A stretch of DNA of 64,000 nucleotides from Cryobacterium flavum (GTDB lineage Bacteria; Actinomycetota; Actinomycetes; Actinomycetales; Microbacteriaceae), in NCBI RefSeq assembly GCF_900103805.1, contig NZ_FNIB01000012.1, positions 35,304 to 99,303 of the forward strand, read 5' to 3'. Below, one piece after another: positions 37,916 to 46,443 of the stretch (position 1 is the stretch's first letter; every line of letters begins with the position of its first letter). The position numbers were made by a program, and so were the translations under genes. The notes beneath the pieces were generated by a model that did no database searches, was not told the DNA's origin, and saw only the letters and a program-made list of their open reading frames with translations.

Positions 37916-37993
37916 TCGGCGATCCCCCAACTCGCGTTCGGCGCACCCCGCACCGAACGTTCCCCGGAAACACCACACGAAAGAGAGAACACC

Positions 37994-38167
37994 ATGAGTG
38001 CAGCCGACAAGATCAAGAACGCCGCGTAGGACCTCAAGGGCAAGGCCACCGAGGCCGTCGGCAAGGCCACCAACGACGACGCCAAGGTCGCCCAAGGCCG
38101 TGCCGACCAGACTGCCGCGAGCGCTAAGAAGGTTGGTGAAGACGTCAAGGACGACTTCAAAGACTAG
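37994..38167 (+). pseudogene. CsbD-family stress gene with internal amber stop
   Basis: An ATG at 37994 with GAAAGAGAG upstream encodes M-S-A-A-D-K-I-K-N-A-A, a TAG at 38027-38029, then D-L-K-G-K-A-T-E-A-V-G-K-A-T and the rest of a 57-residue CsbD-like protein ending D-D-F-K-D. CsbD proteins have Glu at that position (A-E-D-L-K-G-K), so a GAG to TAG change explains the stop. Everything downstream is intact, which suggests a very recent mutation, a read error or suppression. A CGTTCGG/CCGAACG hairpin precedes it (37935-37959). Confidence 0.8.
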
Positions 38168-38181
38168 CCCTATCCGGTGCG

Positions 38182-38517
38182 GATACGTCTTCACCCGCGA
38201 AGGACGCCGCTTCGCACACCGCGAACGTCGCCGCCGATCAGGCCGCGAACGTGGGCGACACCGCCGCGCACGCAGCCAGTGAAGTCGCCGACGTCACGAA
38301 GGATGAAGTCGGAAAAGTCGCCGCCGAGACCAAGAAACAGACGAAGGACCTGCTCACGGATGCCCGCAGCCAACTTACGGAGCAGGCCGGCGAACAGCAG
38401 GCGAGAGTTGCTGAAGGCCTGCGCTCGATCAGCGACGAACTGACCCAGATGGCCAGCCGGGTCTCCTCGGTGACGACCTCGATCTGGCGGTTCGGGAACG
38501 ATGACCGACCTGCATAG
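38182..38517 (+). pseudogene. Helical stress-associated gene remnant without its 5' end
   Basis: An open frame runs from just after the CsbD stop and encodes an Ala/Lys/Gln-rich amphipathic helix (A-A-S-H-T-A-N-V-A-A-D-Q-A-A-N-V, K-K-Q-T-K-D-L-L-T-D-A-R-S-Q-L, R-V-A-E-G-L-R-S-I-S-D-E-L). No ribosome site precedes the only start-like codon (GTG 38251), and the C-terminus breaks off after Q-M-A-S-R into unrelated residues that run into the next gene. The family is usually longer at both ends and has a C-terminal membrane helix. Probably a deletion remnant. Confidence 0.55.
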
Positions 38518-38917
38518 TCCGTCAGAGCAAAAAGCGGCGGAAACGTCGCTGGGAGATCTGCTGGGAGAAGTCACACGTGATCTCTCTACGCTCATGCGTC
38601 AGGAACTCGAACTGGCCAAGGCCGAGCTTCGCCAAACGGCCACCCGGGCCGGTAAAGGTGCCGGAATGCTGGGTGGAGCCGGCTACGCCGCCATCATGGC
38701 TGTTCTATTCCTGTCGATCGCACTCTGGTGGGCTCTTGGCTACCTGGTCGGTAACGGCTGGTCCGGGCTTCTCGTGGCCGGCCTCTGGGCGATCATCGGG
38801 CTCGTACTGTTCCTGATCGGCCGCAAGGAATTGAAAGCAGTCAAGGGTGCGCCGCGCACCGTTAATTCCCTTAAGAAAATTCCCGACATACTGAAACGAA
38901 ATGAGGAAAACCGATGA
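38501..38917 (+). CDS. Phage holin superfamily III / DUF1469-type membrane protein
   Basis: The 138-residue protein has an amphipathic N-terminal helix (T-S-L-G-D-L-L-G-E-V-T-R-D-L-S-T-L-M-R-Q-E), then two membrane helices (A-A-I-M-A-V-L-F-L-S-I-A-L-W-W-A-L and L-L-V-A-G-L-W-A-I-I-G-L-V-L-F-L-I-G). This family accompanies DUF3618, CsbD and YihY genes in actinobacterial stress islands. It overlaps the preceding remnant by 17 bases and the next gene by four. Confidence 0.85.
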   Translation: MTDLHSPSEQKAAETSLGDLLGEVTRDLSTLMRQELELAKAELRQTATRAGKGAGMLGGAGYAAIMAVLFLSIALWWALGYLVGNGWSGLLVAGLWAIIGLVLFLIGRKELKAVKGAPRTVNSLKKIPDILKRNEENR

Positions 38918-39348
38918 CCGACACCGACCGAACCCCCGATCAGATCCGGTCTGATATTGAGCGCACCCGGCGGGAGCTCGGCGGCGATGTCGACGCCCTC
39001 GCCGACAAAGTGACACCGTCCAAAATCATTCAGCGCCAGACCGACAAAGTGAAGTCCGCCTTCGGTTCAGTATCGGAACGCGTCATGGGCGCGGCCACGC
39101 AGACCGGCGATGCTGTGTCTTCGGCGACCCACACCATCGGTGATCTGCCGCACCAGGCCGCGAACAAGGCCAAGGGAAACCCTATGGCCGTCGAACTCAT
39201 CGCGTTCGGTATCGGCTGGCTGGCCGCGTCACTGGTTCCGGCCAGCGATGTGAAGGATGAAGCTGCGTCGGCGAAGGAAACGGTTACCGAGACGGCACAT
39301 GATGACGCCGCGACTGCGAAGCACAAGAGCGACTCCGATCTCTACTGA
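38914..39348 (+). CDS. DUF3618 protein
   Basis: The 144-residue protein begins with the DUF3618 signature D-Q-I-R-S-D-I-E-R-T-R-R-E-L-G-G-D-V-D-A-L and K-V-T-P-S-K-I-I-Q-R, followed by a long amphipathic region and one hydrophobic segment (V-E-L-I-A-F-G-I-G-W-L-A-A-S-L-V). It is coupled to the holin-type gene by ATGA. The function is not established. Confidence 0.88.
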   Translation: MTDTDRTPDQIRSDIERTRRELGGDVDALADKVTPSKIIQRQTDKVKSAFGSVSERVMGAATQTGDAVSSATHTIGDLPHQAANKAKGNPMAVELIAFGIGWLAASLVPASDVKDEAASAKETVTETAHDDAATAKHKSDSDLY

Positions 39349-39375
39349 TTGACGATACTGAGTCATCAAACGGAG

Positions 39376-39399
39376 GCTGCGGCTCGCCCGAGCCGCAGC
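39376..39399 (+). terminator. Terminator of the stress operon
   Basis: Nine-base arms GCTGCGGCT and AGCCGCAGC enclose a six-base loop, 28 bases after the DUF3618 stop. Confidence 0.75.
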
Positions 39400-39521
39400 A
39401 TCCGTTATAGGAATCGACACTTTCTGGCAGCCAACCCAGCGCCAGATCAGTGAGAACGCAGTACATTTTCAGCGCCGGGATCGCGACCCCCGGCCTCACT
39501 CGACCCGAGCAGGAGATTTTC

Positions 39522-40580
39522 ATGGTGGACGAAGGCCAGAGCCAGGACCTCGCCGACGCGCCAGCGCCCGACGACGCCCGCAAGCCCGACTCGCCGACCG
39601 ACGTCACGAAGACGTCGTGGAAGTACGTCGTCAAACGCACGCTGGGTGAATTCGGCACCGATCAGTGCACCGATATCGCGGCGTCGCTCACCTACTACGC
39701 CGTGCTGTCGCTCTTTCCGGCGCTGATCGCCCTGGTTTCGCTGCTCGGGGTTTTCGGGCAGGGCAAGCAGTCGGCCGATACCCTGCTGACGATTCTCGCC
39801 TCGGTCGCTCCCGGCGATGCCCTCGATGTCATTCGCGGGCCGATCGAACAGTTCAGCACGTCGCCGTCGGCCGGGTTCGCGCTGGTGGCGGGAATCGCGG
39901 TCGCGATCTGGTCGGCATCCGGTTATGTGGGTGCTTTCAGCCGGGCTATGAACCGCATCTACGAGATCGACGAGGGTCGGTCATTCTTGAAGCTCAAGCC
40001 CACCCAGCTGCTCGTGACCGTGATCGGGATCGCCCTGCTGCTCGTCGTCGTGCTGATCCTGGCCATTTCGGGACCCATAACGGATGCCGTGGGCGCGGCC
40101 CTCGGCCTCGGCCAGACCGTGCAGGTGGTCTGGTCCATTGCCAAGTGGCCGGTGCTCGCGGCGGCCGTCGTGTTGCTGATCGCGGTGCTGTACTACTTCA
40201 CGCCGAACGTGCGGCAGCCGAAGTTTCGCTGGATGTCGCTCGGCGCGCTCGTGGCCCTGGTGGCTATCGTCGTTGCCTCGCTGGGGTTCGGGTTCTACGT
40301 CACGACGTTCTCGAACTACGCCAAGACCTACGGTTCGCTGGCCGGCATCGTGATCTTTCTGCTCTGGCTCTGGCTGACCAACCTCGCCCTGCTGTTCGGG
40401 GCTGAATTCGACGCCGAACTCGAACGCGGGCGCCAGCTGCAGGCGGGAATTACCGCCGAACAGAACATTCAGCTGCCGCCGCGCGGCACGAAGAAGAGCC
40501 AAAAGGCCGCCCTGAAGGAGATGCAGACCGTCGCCGACGGCCGGCGCATCCGCAAGGCGAACGCCGCCCCGCAAGACTAG
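39522..40580 (+). CDS. YihY/virulence factor BrkB family membrane protein
   Basis: The protein has 352 residues from ATG 39522 behind AGGAG (the ATG at 39450 lacks a site). Six membrane helices and the family motifs A-A-S-L-T-Y-Y-A-V-L-S-L-F-P-A-L, W-S-A-S-G-Y-V-G-A-F-S-R-A-M-N-R-I-Y and G-I-V-I-F-L-L-W-L-W-L-T-N-L-A-L-L-F-G-A-E-F are present. The protein is often mislabelled ribonuclease BN; a transport role is more likely. It closes the envelope-stress island. Confidence 0.92.
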   Translation: MVDEGQSQDLADAPAPDDARKPDSPTDVTKTSWKYVVKRTLGEFGTDQCTDIAASLTYYAVLSLFPALIALVSLLGVFGQGKQSADTLLTILASVAPGDALDVIRGPIEQFSTSPSAGFALVAGIAVAIWSASGYVGAFSRAMNRIYEIDEGRSFLKLKPTQLLVTVIGIALLLVVVLILAISGPITDAVGAALGLGQTVQVVWSIAKWPVLAAAVVLLIAVLYYFTPNVRQPKFRWMSLGALVALVAIVVASLGFGFYVTTFSNYAKTYGSLAGIVIFLLWLWLTNLALLFGAEFDAELERGRQLQAGITAEQNIQLPPRGTKKSQKAALKEMQTVADGRRIRKANAAPQD

Positions 40581-40607
40581 GAGAAGGGAGACCCCCGACG
40601 CTTCTCC
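40580..40607 (+). terminator. Possible terminator after the YihY gene
   Basis: GGAGAAG and CTTCTCC pair across a 14-base loop starting at the stop codon. The large loop and the absence of a T run make it weak. Confidence 0.4.
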
Positions 40608-40641
40608 ATTCAACTTCACCACGCTCGCAAACTCCGGCGTT

Positions 40642-41160
40642 CTACGGACGCCTGGCCGTGATGGTGACGCGAGTGGATGCCATGTGCAACTCGACACTGA
40701 TGGTCGCCTCCGCCCCCTCGAAATCACCGGTCGATACATAGACGAAGCGCAAGGGTACGCAGCCGGGAAGAAGAGTTTCTGTGGGCACGGAGGTCCACGC
40801 CCGGTCTCGGGCGTCGGTCGTCGCCAACAAGGTGGCGCCGGTGTAGACCTCGATGGTACCGGTGGGCTCGACAGCGTCCAGAGTGATAGTGAAGCCCATC
40901 CGGAGACCCACCCGCGCCTGGCTCGGAAACTGCTCGGTCACCGTCATTGTGGTCGCGCTTCCCTGCAGCGACTCCATGGCGAACGCCGGCGTGCCCAGAG
41001 TGGATCCGAGCGCGAGTACGATCAATAGCCCTGTGCGGCGCATCACCGGGGTGACGGCGCGCAGAGACTGGGCGTAGCGCGAGCCCTGGCTGGCGGGGCG
41101 GGCGTGGGCATCCGGTTGTCTGATCATGGTCGGCGGACGGTCCGGACCGGACACATTCAT
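40642..41160 (-). CDS. Secreted beta-sandwich protein
   Basis: The 172-residue protein has a hydrophobic export signal at residues 40-61 (R-R-T-G-L-L-I-V-L-A-L-G-S-T-L-G-T-P-A-F-A), so the real start may be ATG 41043, giving a 133-residue preprotein with cleavage after A-F-A. The mature part has alternating strands (T-G-T-I-E-V-Y-T-G-A-T-L-L-A-T-T, V-P-L-R-F-V-Y-V-S-T-G-D) like bacterial Ig-like domains. No family is recognised. The 263 bases to the next gene hold an AT-rich spot and a palindrome (see 41382). Confidence 0.6.
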   Translation of the reverse strand: MNVSGPDRPPTMIRQPDAHARPASQGSRYAQSLRAVTPVMRRTGLLIVLALGSTLGTPAFAMESLQGSATTMTVTEQFPSQARVGLRMGFTITLDAVEPTGTIEVYTGATLLATTDARDRAWTSVPTETLLPGCVPLRFVYVSTGDFEGAEATISVELHMASTRVTITARRP

Positions 41161-41381
41161 GTGGAACCACTTTCAGAAAGAATCCGCCCATGGTCGAATG
41201 CGGCTGTGGGCACTATGACGACGGATGCCGGCGCAGAGAAGACGACAATTCAACTCTGTGCGGTTCGCTGATCTGTACACTAACGAGCATGTGTGCCGCA
41301 TGATATACCCTTGTTATGGTTAGTAGATACCTTTGCCACCACCGCATCACGACGTGTTCAGAGACTGGTTGGATAGGAAAG

Positions 41382-41401
41382 AGTGTCCGACCGCGGACAC
41401 T
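41382..41401. promoter_or_regulatory. Operator-like palindrome upstream of the transporter gene
   Basis: AGTGTCCG-ACCG-CGGACACT has perfect 8-base arms and ends 22 bases before the GTG start. The TGTCCG half-site also forms the palindrome upstream of the nearby TetR gene (44015-44030), which suggests one regulator for both. Confidence 0.5.
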
Positions 41402-41423
41402 GTCAACGATTCAGGGGGCACGA

Positions 41424-42701
41424 GTGCGACTGCTCTACGCGCTGCTCCTTTCCGGCATCATCCTGACCGTGGGGCTCTCGGTGGCGCTGCCCGATGCGAC
41501 ACTCGTCGCCGGCGGGTTCACCATCGCTGCCGCGGCGGTGGGGCTAACGCTGGTCAACCGCACCCAGCGCATCATTGCGGGGGTGCTGATCGGTGTGGGG
41601 ATCGCATCCGTTGTGGTCGGTCTGGTTTTGGGCGGACAGATCGTGGGCCGCGACCTGTTCCTGGTCAACCAGGACCTGATCGGCATGCTCGCCGCTGTGT
41701 CGTTTCTGCGACTGGTCACACCGACCTCGCCGATCACCCGCACCCGGCTGCACGGCCGACTCGCCGTCGTGCGCACCGCACTGGCCACGCACGCGCTCGG
41801 CGCGATCATCAACATCGGTGCGGTCGGCATTGTCGGCGACCACCTGCGCGGTCGCTCCAGCCTGCGGCTCGCCGATGCGGCGCTGATCTCCCGGGCCTAC
41901 TCGACCGCTGCGTACTGGTCGCCGTTCTGGGCGGCCGCCGCGGCAGCGACCACGCTCGTTCCCGGCGCGAATTCACTGGTGCTGGTGCTGGTGGGGCTGG
42001 GGCTCGCGCTCGTCACCATCGGCCTGAGCGTCTGGGACATCTTCCACCTCTTCGGCCGCGAACTGCCCGCGTACACCGGCTATACGCTCAGCTGGGAGCT
42101 CATTCGCGTGCCGCTCGCCCTCGTGGCCCTGGTGGTGCTGGCGCACCAGCTGGTTCCCACGGTTCCGGTGCCGCGGATCGTGCTGCTCGCCGGCCTCGGC
42201 GTCACCCTGATCGGCTTGCTGATCATGAACGGGCGTGGCGCCCTGCGCGCGCTGGCGCGCCACGCCCGGCACGACCTGCCGCAGCTGCGCGGTGAGGTCA
42301 CGCTGTTCGCCTCCGCCGGGGTGCTCGCCGTCGGCCTGCGGATGCTGTTTCCCCTGTTCGACCTGCAGCTGCCGGTGACCGAGTTCACCGTTCCCGTGGC
42401 CTGGGCCATGATGCTCGCGATGATTCTGTGCGCGATCGTGGGGGTGCACCCGGTGGTGTCGGTTGCGATCGTCGCGGCGCTCGTGCAGCCCCTGTCGCCC
42501 GACCCCACTTTGTTCGTGCTGGCCGCGTGCATCGGCTGGGGAGTGTCGACCGCGGTCGGCCCAGTCACCGGATTGACCATGCTGCTTAGTGCGCGGTACG
42601 GTATCGACAGCATCACCCTCACACGGCGCAACCTGGTCTACCTGGCCGCCGTGCTCGTTGCTTCCTGGCCAGCATTGCTGCTCTGCGCCGCACTGGTCTA
42701 G
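41424..42701 (+). CDS. Multi-pass membrane transporter of the ion-transporter type
   Basis: The protein has 425 residues from GTG 41424 (CAGGGGG upstream) with about eleven hydrophobic helices. Re-entrant-loop-like stretches occur in each half (F-W-A-A-A-A-A-A-T-T-L-V-P-G-A-N and I-G-W-G-V-S-T-A-V-G-P-V-T-G-L). The V-G-V-H-P-V-V-S-V-A-I motif recalls DctM/citrate-type carriers. The substrate cannot be assigned. A palindrome at 41382 overlaps the expected promoter. Confidence 0.7.
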   Translation: MRLLYALLLSGIILTVGLSVALPDATLVAGGFTIAAAAVGLTLVNRTQRIIAGVLIGVGIASVVVGLVLGGQIVGRDLFLVNQDLIGMLAAVSFLRLVTPTSPITRTRLHGRLAVVRTALATHALGAIINIGAVGIVGDHLRGRSSLRLADAALISRAYSTAAYWSPFWAAAAAATTLVPGANSLVLVLVGLGLALVTIGLSVWDIFHLFGRELPAYTGYTLSWELIRVPLALVALVVLAHQLVPTVPVPRIVLLAGLGVTLIGLLIMNGRGALRALARHARHDLPQLRGEVTLFASAGVLAVGLRMLFPLFDLQLPVTEFTVPVAWAMMLAMILCAIVGVHPVVSVAIVAALVQPLSPDPTLFVLAACIGWGVSTAVGPVTGLTMLLSARYGIDSITLTRRNLVYLAAVLVASWPALLLCAALV

Positions 42702-42713
42702 CGTTTGGCGCAC

Positions 42714-42779
42714 GACCGCGCCCGATACGGGTGCGCGCTACGACCGTTACCGTAGCGCCCACCAGGATCGGGCGCGGTC
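42714..42779. repeat. Intergenic nested inverted repeat, family II copy 1
   Basis: Outer arms of 13 bases (GACCGCGCCCGAT and complement) enclose an inner stem GCGCTACG/CGTAGCGC extended by GGTG/CACC. It sits between the convergent transporter and carD genes. The same two-stem design and much of the sequence recur at 52887. Confidence 0.8.
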
Positions 42780-42799
42780 AAGCGGATGCGAAAGGCAGG

Positions 42800-43318
42800 C
42801 TAGACGGAGACCTCGACGGGCTCGTCGCTGACGACGTAGTTCTGAATCTCGATGAGCAGCAGGTCGCCGGCTTCCTGGTCGGTCAGGCCCTGGGCCAGAG
42901 CAAGTTCGGAGACGAGGATCTGGCGGGCCTTTTCAAGCATCCGCTTTTCGCCGGCGGAGACACCCTTGTCCTGGTCGCGACGCCACAGGTCGCGTACGAC
43001 CTCGCTCACCCGGTAGACGCTGCCGCTGGCCATCTTCTCCTGGTTGGCCTTGTAGCGGCGTGACCAGTTGCCCGGCTCCTCGGTGAAGGCGTTCTGCAGA
43101 ATTTCGTAGACGGCGCTTACGCCGGCGGCGTCGATGACGTCGCGCACGCCGACGAGCTCGACGTTGTCGACCGGCAGCTGAATGGTCAGCGCGCTGGTGT
43201 GCACGTTGAGGGTCATGAACTGCTTCTCGACGCCCTTGATGGTGCGGGTCGCGAGGGCCGTGATGGTGACCGCTCCGTGGTGCGGGTAGACCAGGGTTTC
43301 GCCGATTTCAATCTTCAT
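42800..43318 (-). CDS. carD: CarD-family transcription regulator
   Basis: The 172-residue protein has an N-terminal RNA-polymerase-interacting Tudor-like domain (V-Y-P-H-H-G-A-V-T-I, T-L-N-V-H-T-S-A-L-T-I-Q-L-P-V-D-N) and a C-terminal helical domain with N-W-S-R-R-Y-K-A-N-Q-E-K. It binds the RNA polymerase beta subunit and stabilises open complexes. In this window it lies directly after a tetR gene with an 11-base gap and may be cotranscribed. Confidence 0.93.
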   Translation of the reverse strand: MKIEIGETLVYPHHGAVTITALATRTIKGVEKQFMTLNVHTSALTIQLPVDNVELVGVRDVIDAAGVSAVYEILQNAFTEEPGNWSRRYKANQEKMASGSVYRVSEVVRDLWRRDQDKGVSAGEKRMLEKARQILVSELALAQGLTDQEAGDLLLIEIQNYVVSDEPVEVSV

Positions 43319-43329
43319 AGAATGCGCCT

Positions 43330-43995
43330 TCAGTGTTGTGTGGGTGATGCAACGCGAACGGGCGTTGCGCTTGAGGTTTCGGGTTCGAGCAGCCAGCCGG
43401 GCAGCAGGGCCACGAGCTGGTCGACGAGTTCGTCGTCGGAGACGTCGAGGTGACCGCGCATCCAGGCGCCGATCAGGGTGAGCGCTCCGCCGGCGACATA
43501 GGTCGTGACCAGTTCGGCGTTGACGGCGTCGTCGAAAACAAGCACCGACTCGAGCATGCGGGTGGCGTAGGCCTCGATGATCTGGTCGTGCGCGCTGCGC
43601 GTCAACGGCAGTTCGAGCACGCTCGCGTACAGGGGAAAATTCTCGACCATATGGGCGACGAGTCGGGCATAGCCGAGGCGTGACGCGTTCTCGCCGGTGC
43701 GCGGCCGCGGCAGATCGAGCCCGGCCGAGCCGATGTCGGCGAACTGCGCCTGCAGCAGTTCGGCGGCGAGCACGTCGAGGCTGTTGAAGTGCGCATAGAA
43801 GGAGCTGCGGCTGATCCCGGCCAGGCGCACGATCTCGGCCACCGAAACGGATGCCGCCGGCTGAGCGATCAGCGTGCGGATCGCCGTGAGAATGAGTTGC
43901 CGGGTGCGTTCAGCGCGCGGGTCGTGCTTCGACTCGTCTGGCTGCAGAATTGGCTGCACTGCCGCCTGCGGGGCGGGCGCAGTCAACGAAGTCAT
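43330..43995 (-). CDS. TetR-family regulator
   Basis: The 221-residue protein has the N-terminal helix-turn-helix R-T-R-Q-L-I-L-T-A-I-R-T-L-I...S-V-A-E-I-V-R-L-A-G-I-S-R-S-S-F-Y-A-H-F, typical of TetR. The C-terminal ligand domain is unspecific. The ATG lies six bases after TAGTAT, suggesting leaderless translation, and a palindrome covers the -35 region. Its half-site recurs upstream of the transporter gene at 41424, a probable target. Confidence 0.9.
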   Translation of the reverse strand: MTSLTAPAPQAAVQPILQPDESKHDPRAERTRQLILTAIRTLIAQPAASVSVAEIVRLAGISRSSFYAHFNSLDVLAAELLQAQFADIGSAGLDLPRPRTGENASRLGYARLVAHMVENFPLYASVLELPLTRSAHDQIIEAYATRMLESVLVFDDAVNAELVTTYVAGGALTLIGAWMRGHLDVSDDELVDQLVALLPGWLLEPETSSATPVRVASPTQH

Positions 43996-44014
43996 TCAAG
44001 TATACTAACACTTT

Positions 44015-44030
44015 TCGGACAAGTGTCCGA
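44015..44030. promoter_or_regulatory. TetR autoregulatory operator candidate
   Basis: TCGGACA-AG-TGTCCGA has 7-base arms, 20 bases upstream of the tetR start. It shares the TGTCCG/CGGACA half-sites with the palindrome at 41382, in reversed order. Confidence 0.55.
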
Positions 44031-44085
44031 GACGGGCAACGTTTTCACGGCTGACTCGCGGAAAACCCCGAGTCAGCCGAGAATT

Positions 44086-46443
44086 TCAGCGCCCGCGGTA
44101 CTCGTCGAGCAGCTGCGCGCAGCGGATGAAGCCGAGGTGCGAGTAAGCCTGCGGGTGGTTGCCGAGGTGGGTTTCGGTGGCCGGGTCGAACTCTTCGGAG
44201 AGCAGACCGGTGGGGCCGGCCAGGGCGATCAGCTGGTTGAACAGTACTTCGGCCTCGTCGATGCGCCCGGTGAGCACGTAGGCCTCGATCAGCCAGGTCG
44301 TGCAGATGTGAAAGCCGCCCTCGAGGCCGGGCAGGCCGTCGTCGTAGCGGTAGCGGAACACCGTCGGCCCAACGCGCAGCTCGCGCTCGACCGCGCTCAC
44401 TGTGAGCTGAAAACGCTCGTCGGTCACGTCGAGCAGGCCGGACAGGCCGATGTGCAGCACGGCGGCGTCCAGGTCGGGGCTGTCGTAGGCCACTGTGTAC
44501 GACTGGGCTTCCTCACTCCAGCCTTCGCGCAGCACTTCGTCACGAATCGTGGCGGCGAGTTCCACCCAGCCGACCCCGACGTCCCTGCCGTGCCGCTCGG
44601 CGGTGCGGATGGCCCGGTCAACGGTCACCCAGCACATCGTCCTCGTGTAGGTGTGGTGTCGCGGCGAGCGCCGCGCCTCCCAGATGCCATGGTCGGGTTC
44701 CTGCCAGCGACTCGTGACGGCGTCGACCATCTCGGTCAGCAGGTGCCACTGAAAGTCCGAGAGCGTTCCCTGCCGGGCGCTCAGCGTGTCGATGAGCTCG
44801 GCGACCGGTCCGAACACGTCAATCTGCACCTGATTGTCGGCGGCGTTTCCGATGCGTACCGGGCGCGATCCGGCATAGCCGGGCAGCGATTCGAGACTGG
44901 CTTCGGTCGACAGCGATGAGCCGGTGACCGAATAGAGCGGATGCAGCCACTGCGCGCCGGGACTGTCCGCCACGACCCCGGCCAGCCAGCGCAAGAACCC
45001 GTCGGCTTCATCGGTCGATCCCAGGTCGACGAGCGCTTTCACGGTCATCGAGCCGTCACGCAGCCAGCAGTAGCGGTAGTCCCAGTTGCGGGTGCCGCCG
45101 ATTCCTTCGGGCAGCGACGTCGTCGAGGCTGCGAGCACGGCGCCGGTCGGTTCATAGCAGAGGGCCCGCAGCACGAGGGCCGAGCGGCCGACGAGAGAGG
45201 GCTTCACGCTCGGCAGAGACAGTGAATTCACCCAGGAACGCGAGTCATTCATGACCGCGCCGCGACGGGCGGCCTCGCCGGCGGCATCCGGTATGTATGC
45301 TTCGGTGTCGCCGCAACGCAGGTTGAGCATGATCGCGCCCTGCGAGAGGTCGACGACGGCGGTGGCCGTTTCGTTGCGGCCGTCGCTGGTGACGGTGAAG
45401 TCGACGCCGGCGGCCGTCAGCACGATCGGGTCGGGGGTTCCGGTGATGGTCACCACACCGTCGGCGGCGTGCATGTTGAAGTAGGCGACGGCGTAGTCGG
45501 GGCGCGGTGCGAAGACGATGCGGGCGAGCCCGGTGCCGGTGAGCTTGCGCACGAGGTTGGTGATGCCAAGCGGTGACGGCTCGATGTAGTCGGTGACGGT
45601 GACGTCGGCCCAGCGGGTTTCGACGACCATGGTGTTGTCGACGTAGCGCTGGCCGAGCACGCGGCTCTTCTTGACCGGCTCGATCGAGAAGTGTCCGGCC
45701 TCTTCGCTGCCGAGGATGCTCGCGAACAGCGAGCCGGAATCGGGCAGCGGATGCGTCATCCAGCAGATGCGCGCTTCCGGCGTCACGAGGGCGGTCGAGG
45801 TGCCGTCGCCGAGCATGGAGTGGCGTTCGATGGCCACGACGTGCTGGCCGAACAGCCAGTCCTTGCGTAGCTCGAACAGCAGGGCCAGAATCTGGGCGAG
45901 CTTTTCGGGGCCGCTGATGCGGTGCGCGGCAACGGATTCGTCGTCACCGATGCGAATGCCGAGGTCGGGGCCGTGCAGGGTATTCATGGCCATTTCGTCG
46001 CTCGCCGCGTCGCCGGCGAAGAAGGCCGCGCTGACGCCGAGACGGATGCGCAGCCGGTCGAGGGCGACGCCGGAATCCTGCGACTCATCGGAGGGCTCGG
46101 GGGCGTCGAAGAATTCCGAGTCAAACTCGGCGCCGTTCGATCCCACCAGGTGCACCTCGCGGGGCAGCCGGGAATCGGCGGCGAGGTCGCGCAGCGGGCG
46201 GCCGGACATGACGGCGGTGTGGGTGTTGGGCAGGGCCGCGAGGGCGCGCAAAGCCGTCGCGGATTCTTCCAGCAGCACAGACGGCACATTCGACGCAACG
46301 TGGTGCGAGAGGGTGCCACCGTAGTTGCAGGCCACGAGGAGAGAGGGGGTGCGCGCGAGCTGTTGCAGATCCTGCAGTATCTCAGCCGACAGCCCCGTCA
46401 ACGTGCGTGGAAGGTTCTTGGAAAGATTCAATCGTTGGGGCAT
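44086..46443 (-). CDS. Degenerate trehalose-phosphatase domain fused to GH15 glycoside hydrolase
   Basis: The 785-residue protein has an N-terminal part of about 195 residues from a HAD phosphatase of the OtsB type (V-M-S-G-R-P-L-R-D-L-A, H-L-V-G-S-N-G-A-E-F-D). Motif I reads N-Y-G-G-T (40-44) in place of D-x-D-G-T, the metal motif is G-D-A-A-S-D-E in place of G-D-D-x-T-D-E, and the cap domain between residues 110 and 125 is missing. The rest is an intact GH15 glucoamylase/trehalase-like (alpha/alpha)6 barrel: N-W-D-Y-R-Y-C-W-L-R-D, D-N-Q-V-Q-I-D-V-F-G, H-G-I-W-E-A-R-R and Q-A-Y-S-H-L-G. Trehalase-type activity is likely; phosphatase activity is not. Confidence 0.88.
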   Translation of the reverse strand: MPQRLNLSKNLPRTLTGLSAEILQDLQQLARTPSLLVACNYGGTLSHHVASNVPSVLLEESATALRALAALPNTHTAVMSGRPLRDLAADSRLPREVHLVGSNGAEFDSEFFDAPEPSDESQDSGVALDRLRIRLGVSAAFFAGDAASDEMAMNTLHGPDLGIRIGDDESVAAHRISGPEKLAQILALLFELRKDWLFGQHVVAIERHSMLGDGTSTALVTPEARICWMTHPLPDSGSLFASILGSEEAGHFSIEPVKKSRVLGQRYVDNTMVVETRWADVTVTDYIEPSPLGITNLVRKLTGTGLARIVFAPRPDYAVAYFNMHAADGVVTITGTPDPIVLTAAGVDFTVTSDGRNETATAVVDLSQGAIMLNLRCGDTEAYIPDAAGEAARRGAVMNDSRSWVNSLSLPSVKPSLVGRSALVLRALCYEPTGAVLAASTTSLPEGIGGTRNWDYRYCWLRDGSMTVKALVDLGSTDEADGFLRWLAGVVADSPGAQWLHPLYSVTGSSLSTEASLESLPGYAGSRPVRIGNAADNQVQIDVFGPVAELIDTLSARQGTLSDFQWHLLTEMVDAVTSRWQEPDHGIWEARRSPRHHTYTRTMCWVTVDRAIRTAERHGRDVGVGWVELAATIRDEVLREGWSEEAQSYTVAYDSPDLDAAVLHIGLSGLLDVTDERFQLTVSAVERELRVGPTVFRYRYDDGLPGLEGGFHICTTWLIEAYVLTGRIDEAEVLFNQLIALAGPTGLLSEEFDPATETHLGNHPQAYSHLGFIRCAQLLDEYRGR

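Noticed and set aside
38501..38917. Prophage holin
   Set aside because: The holin-superfamily label is historical. The neighbours are stress proteins (CsbD, DUF3618, YihY) and there are no phage genes.
39522..40580. Ribonuclease BN
   Set aside because: The protein is an integral membrane YihY/BrkB protein with no nuclease motif.
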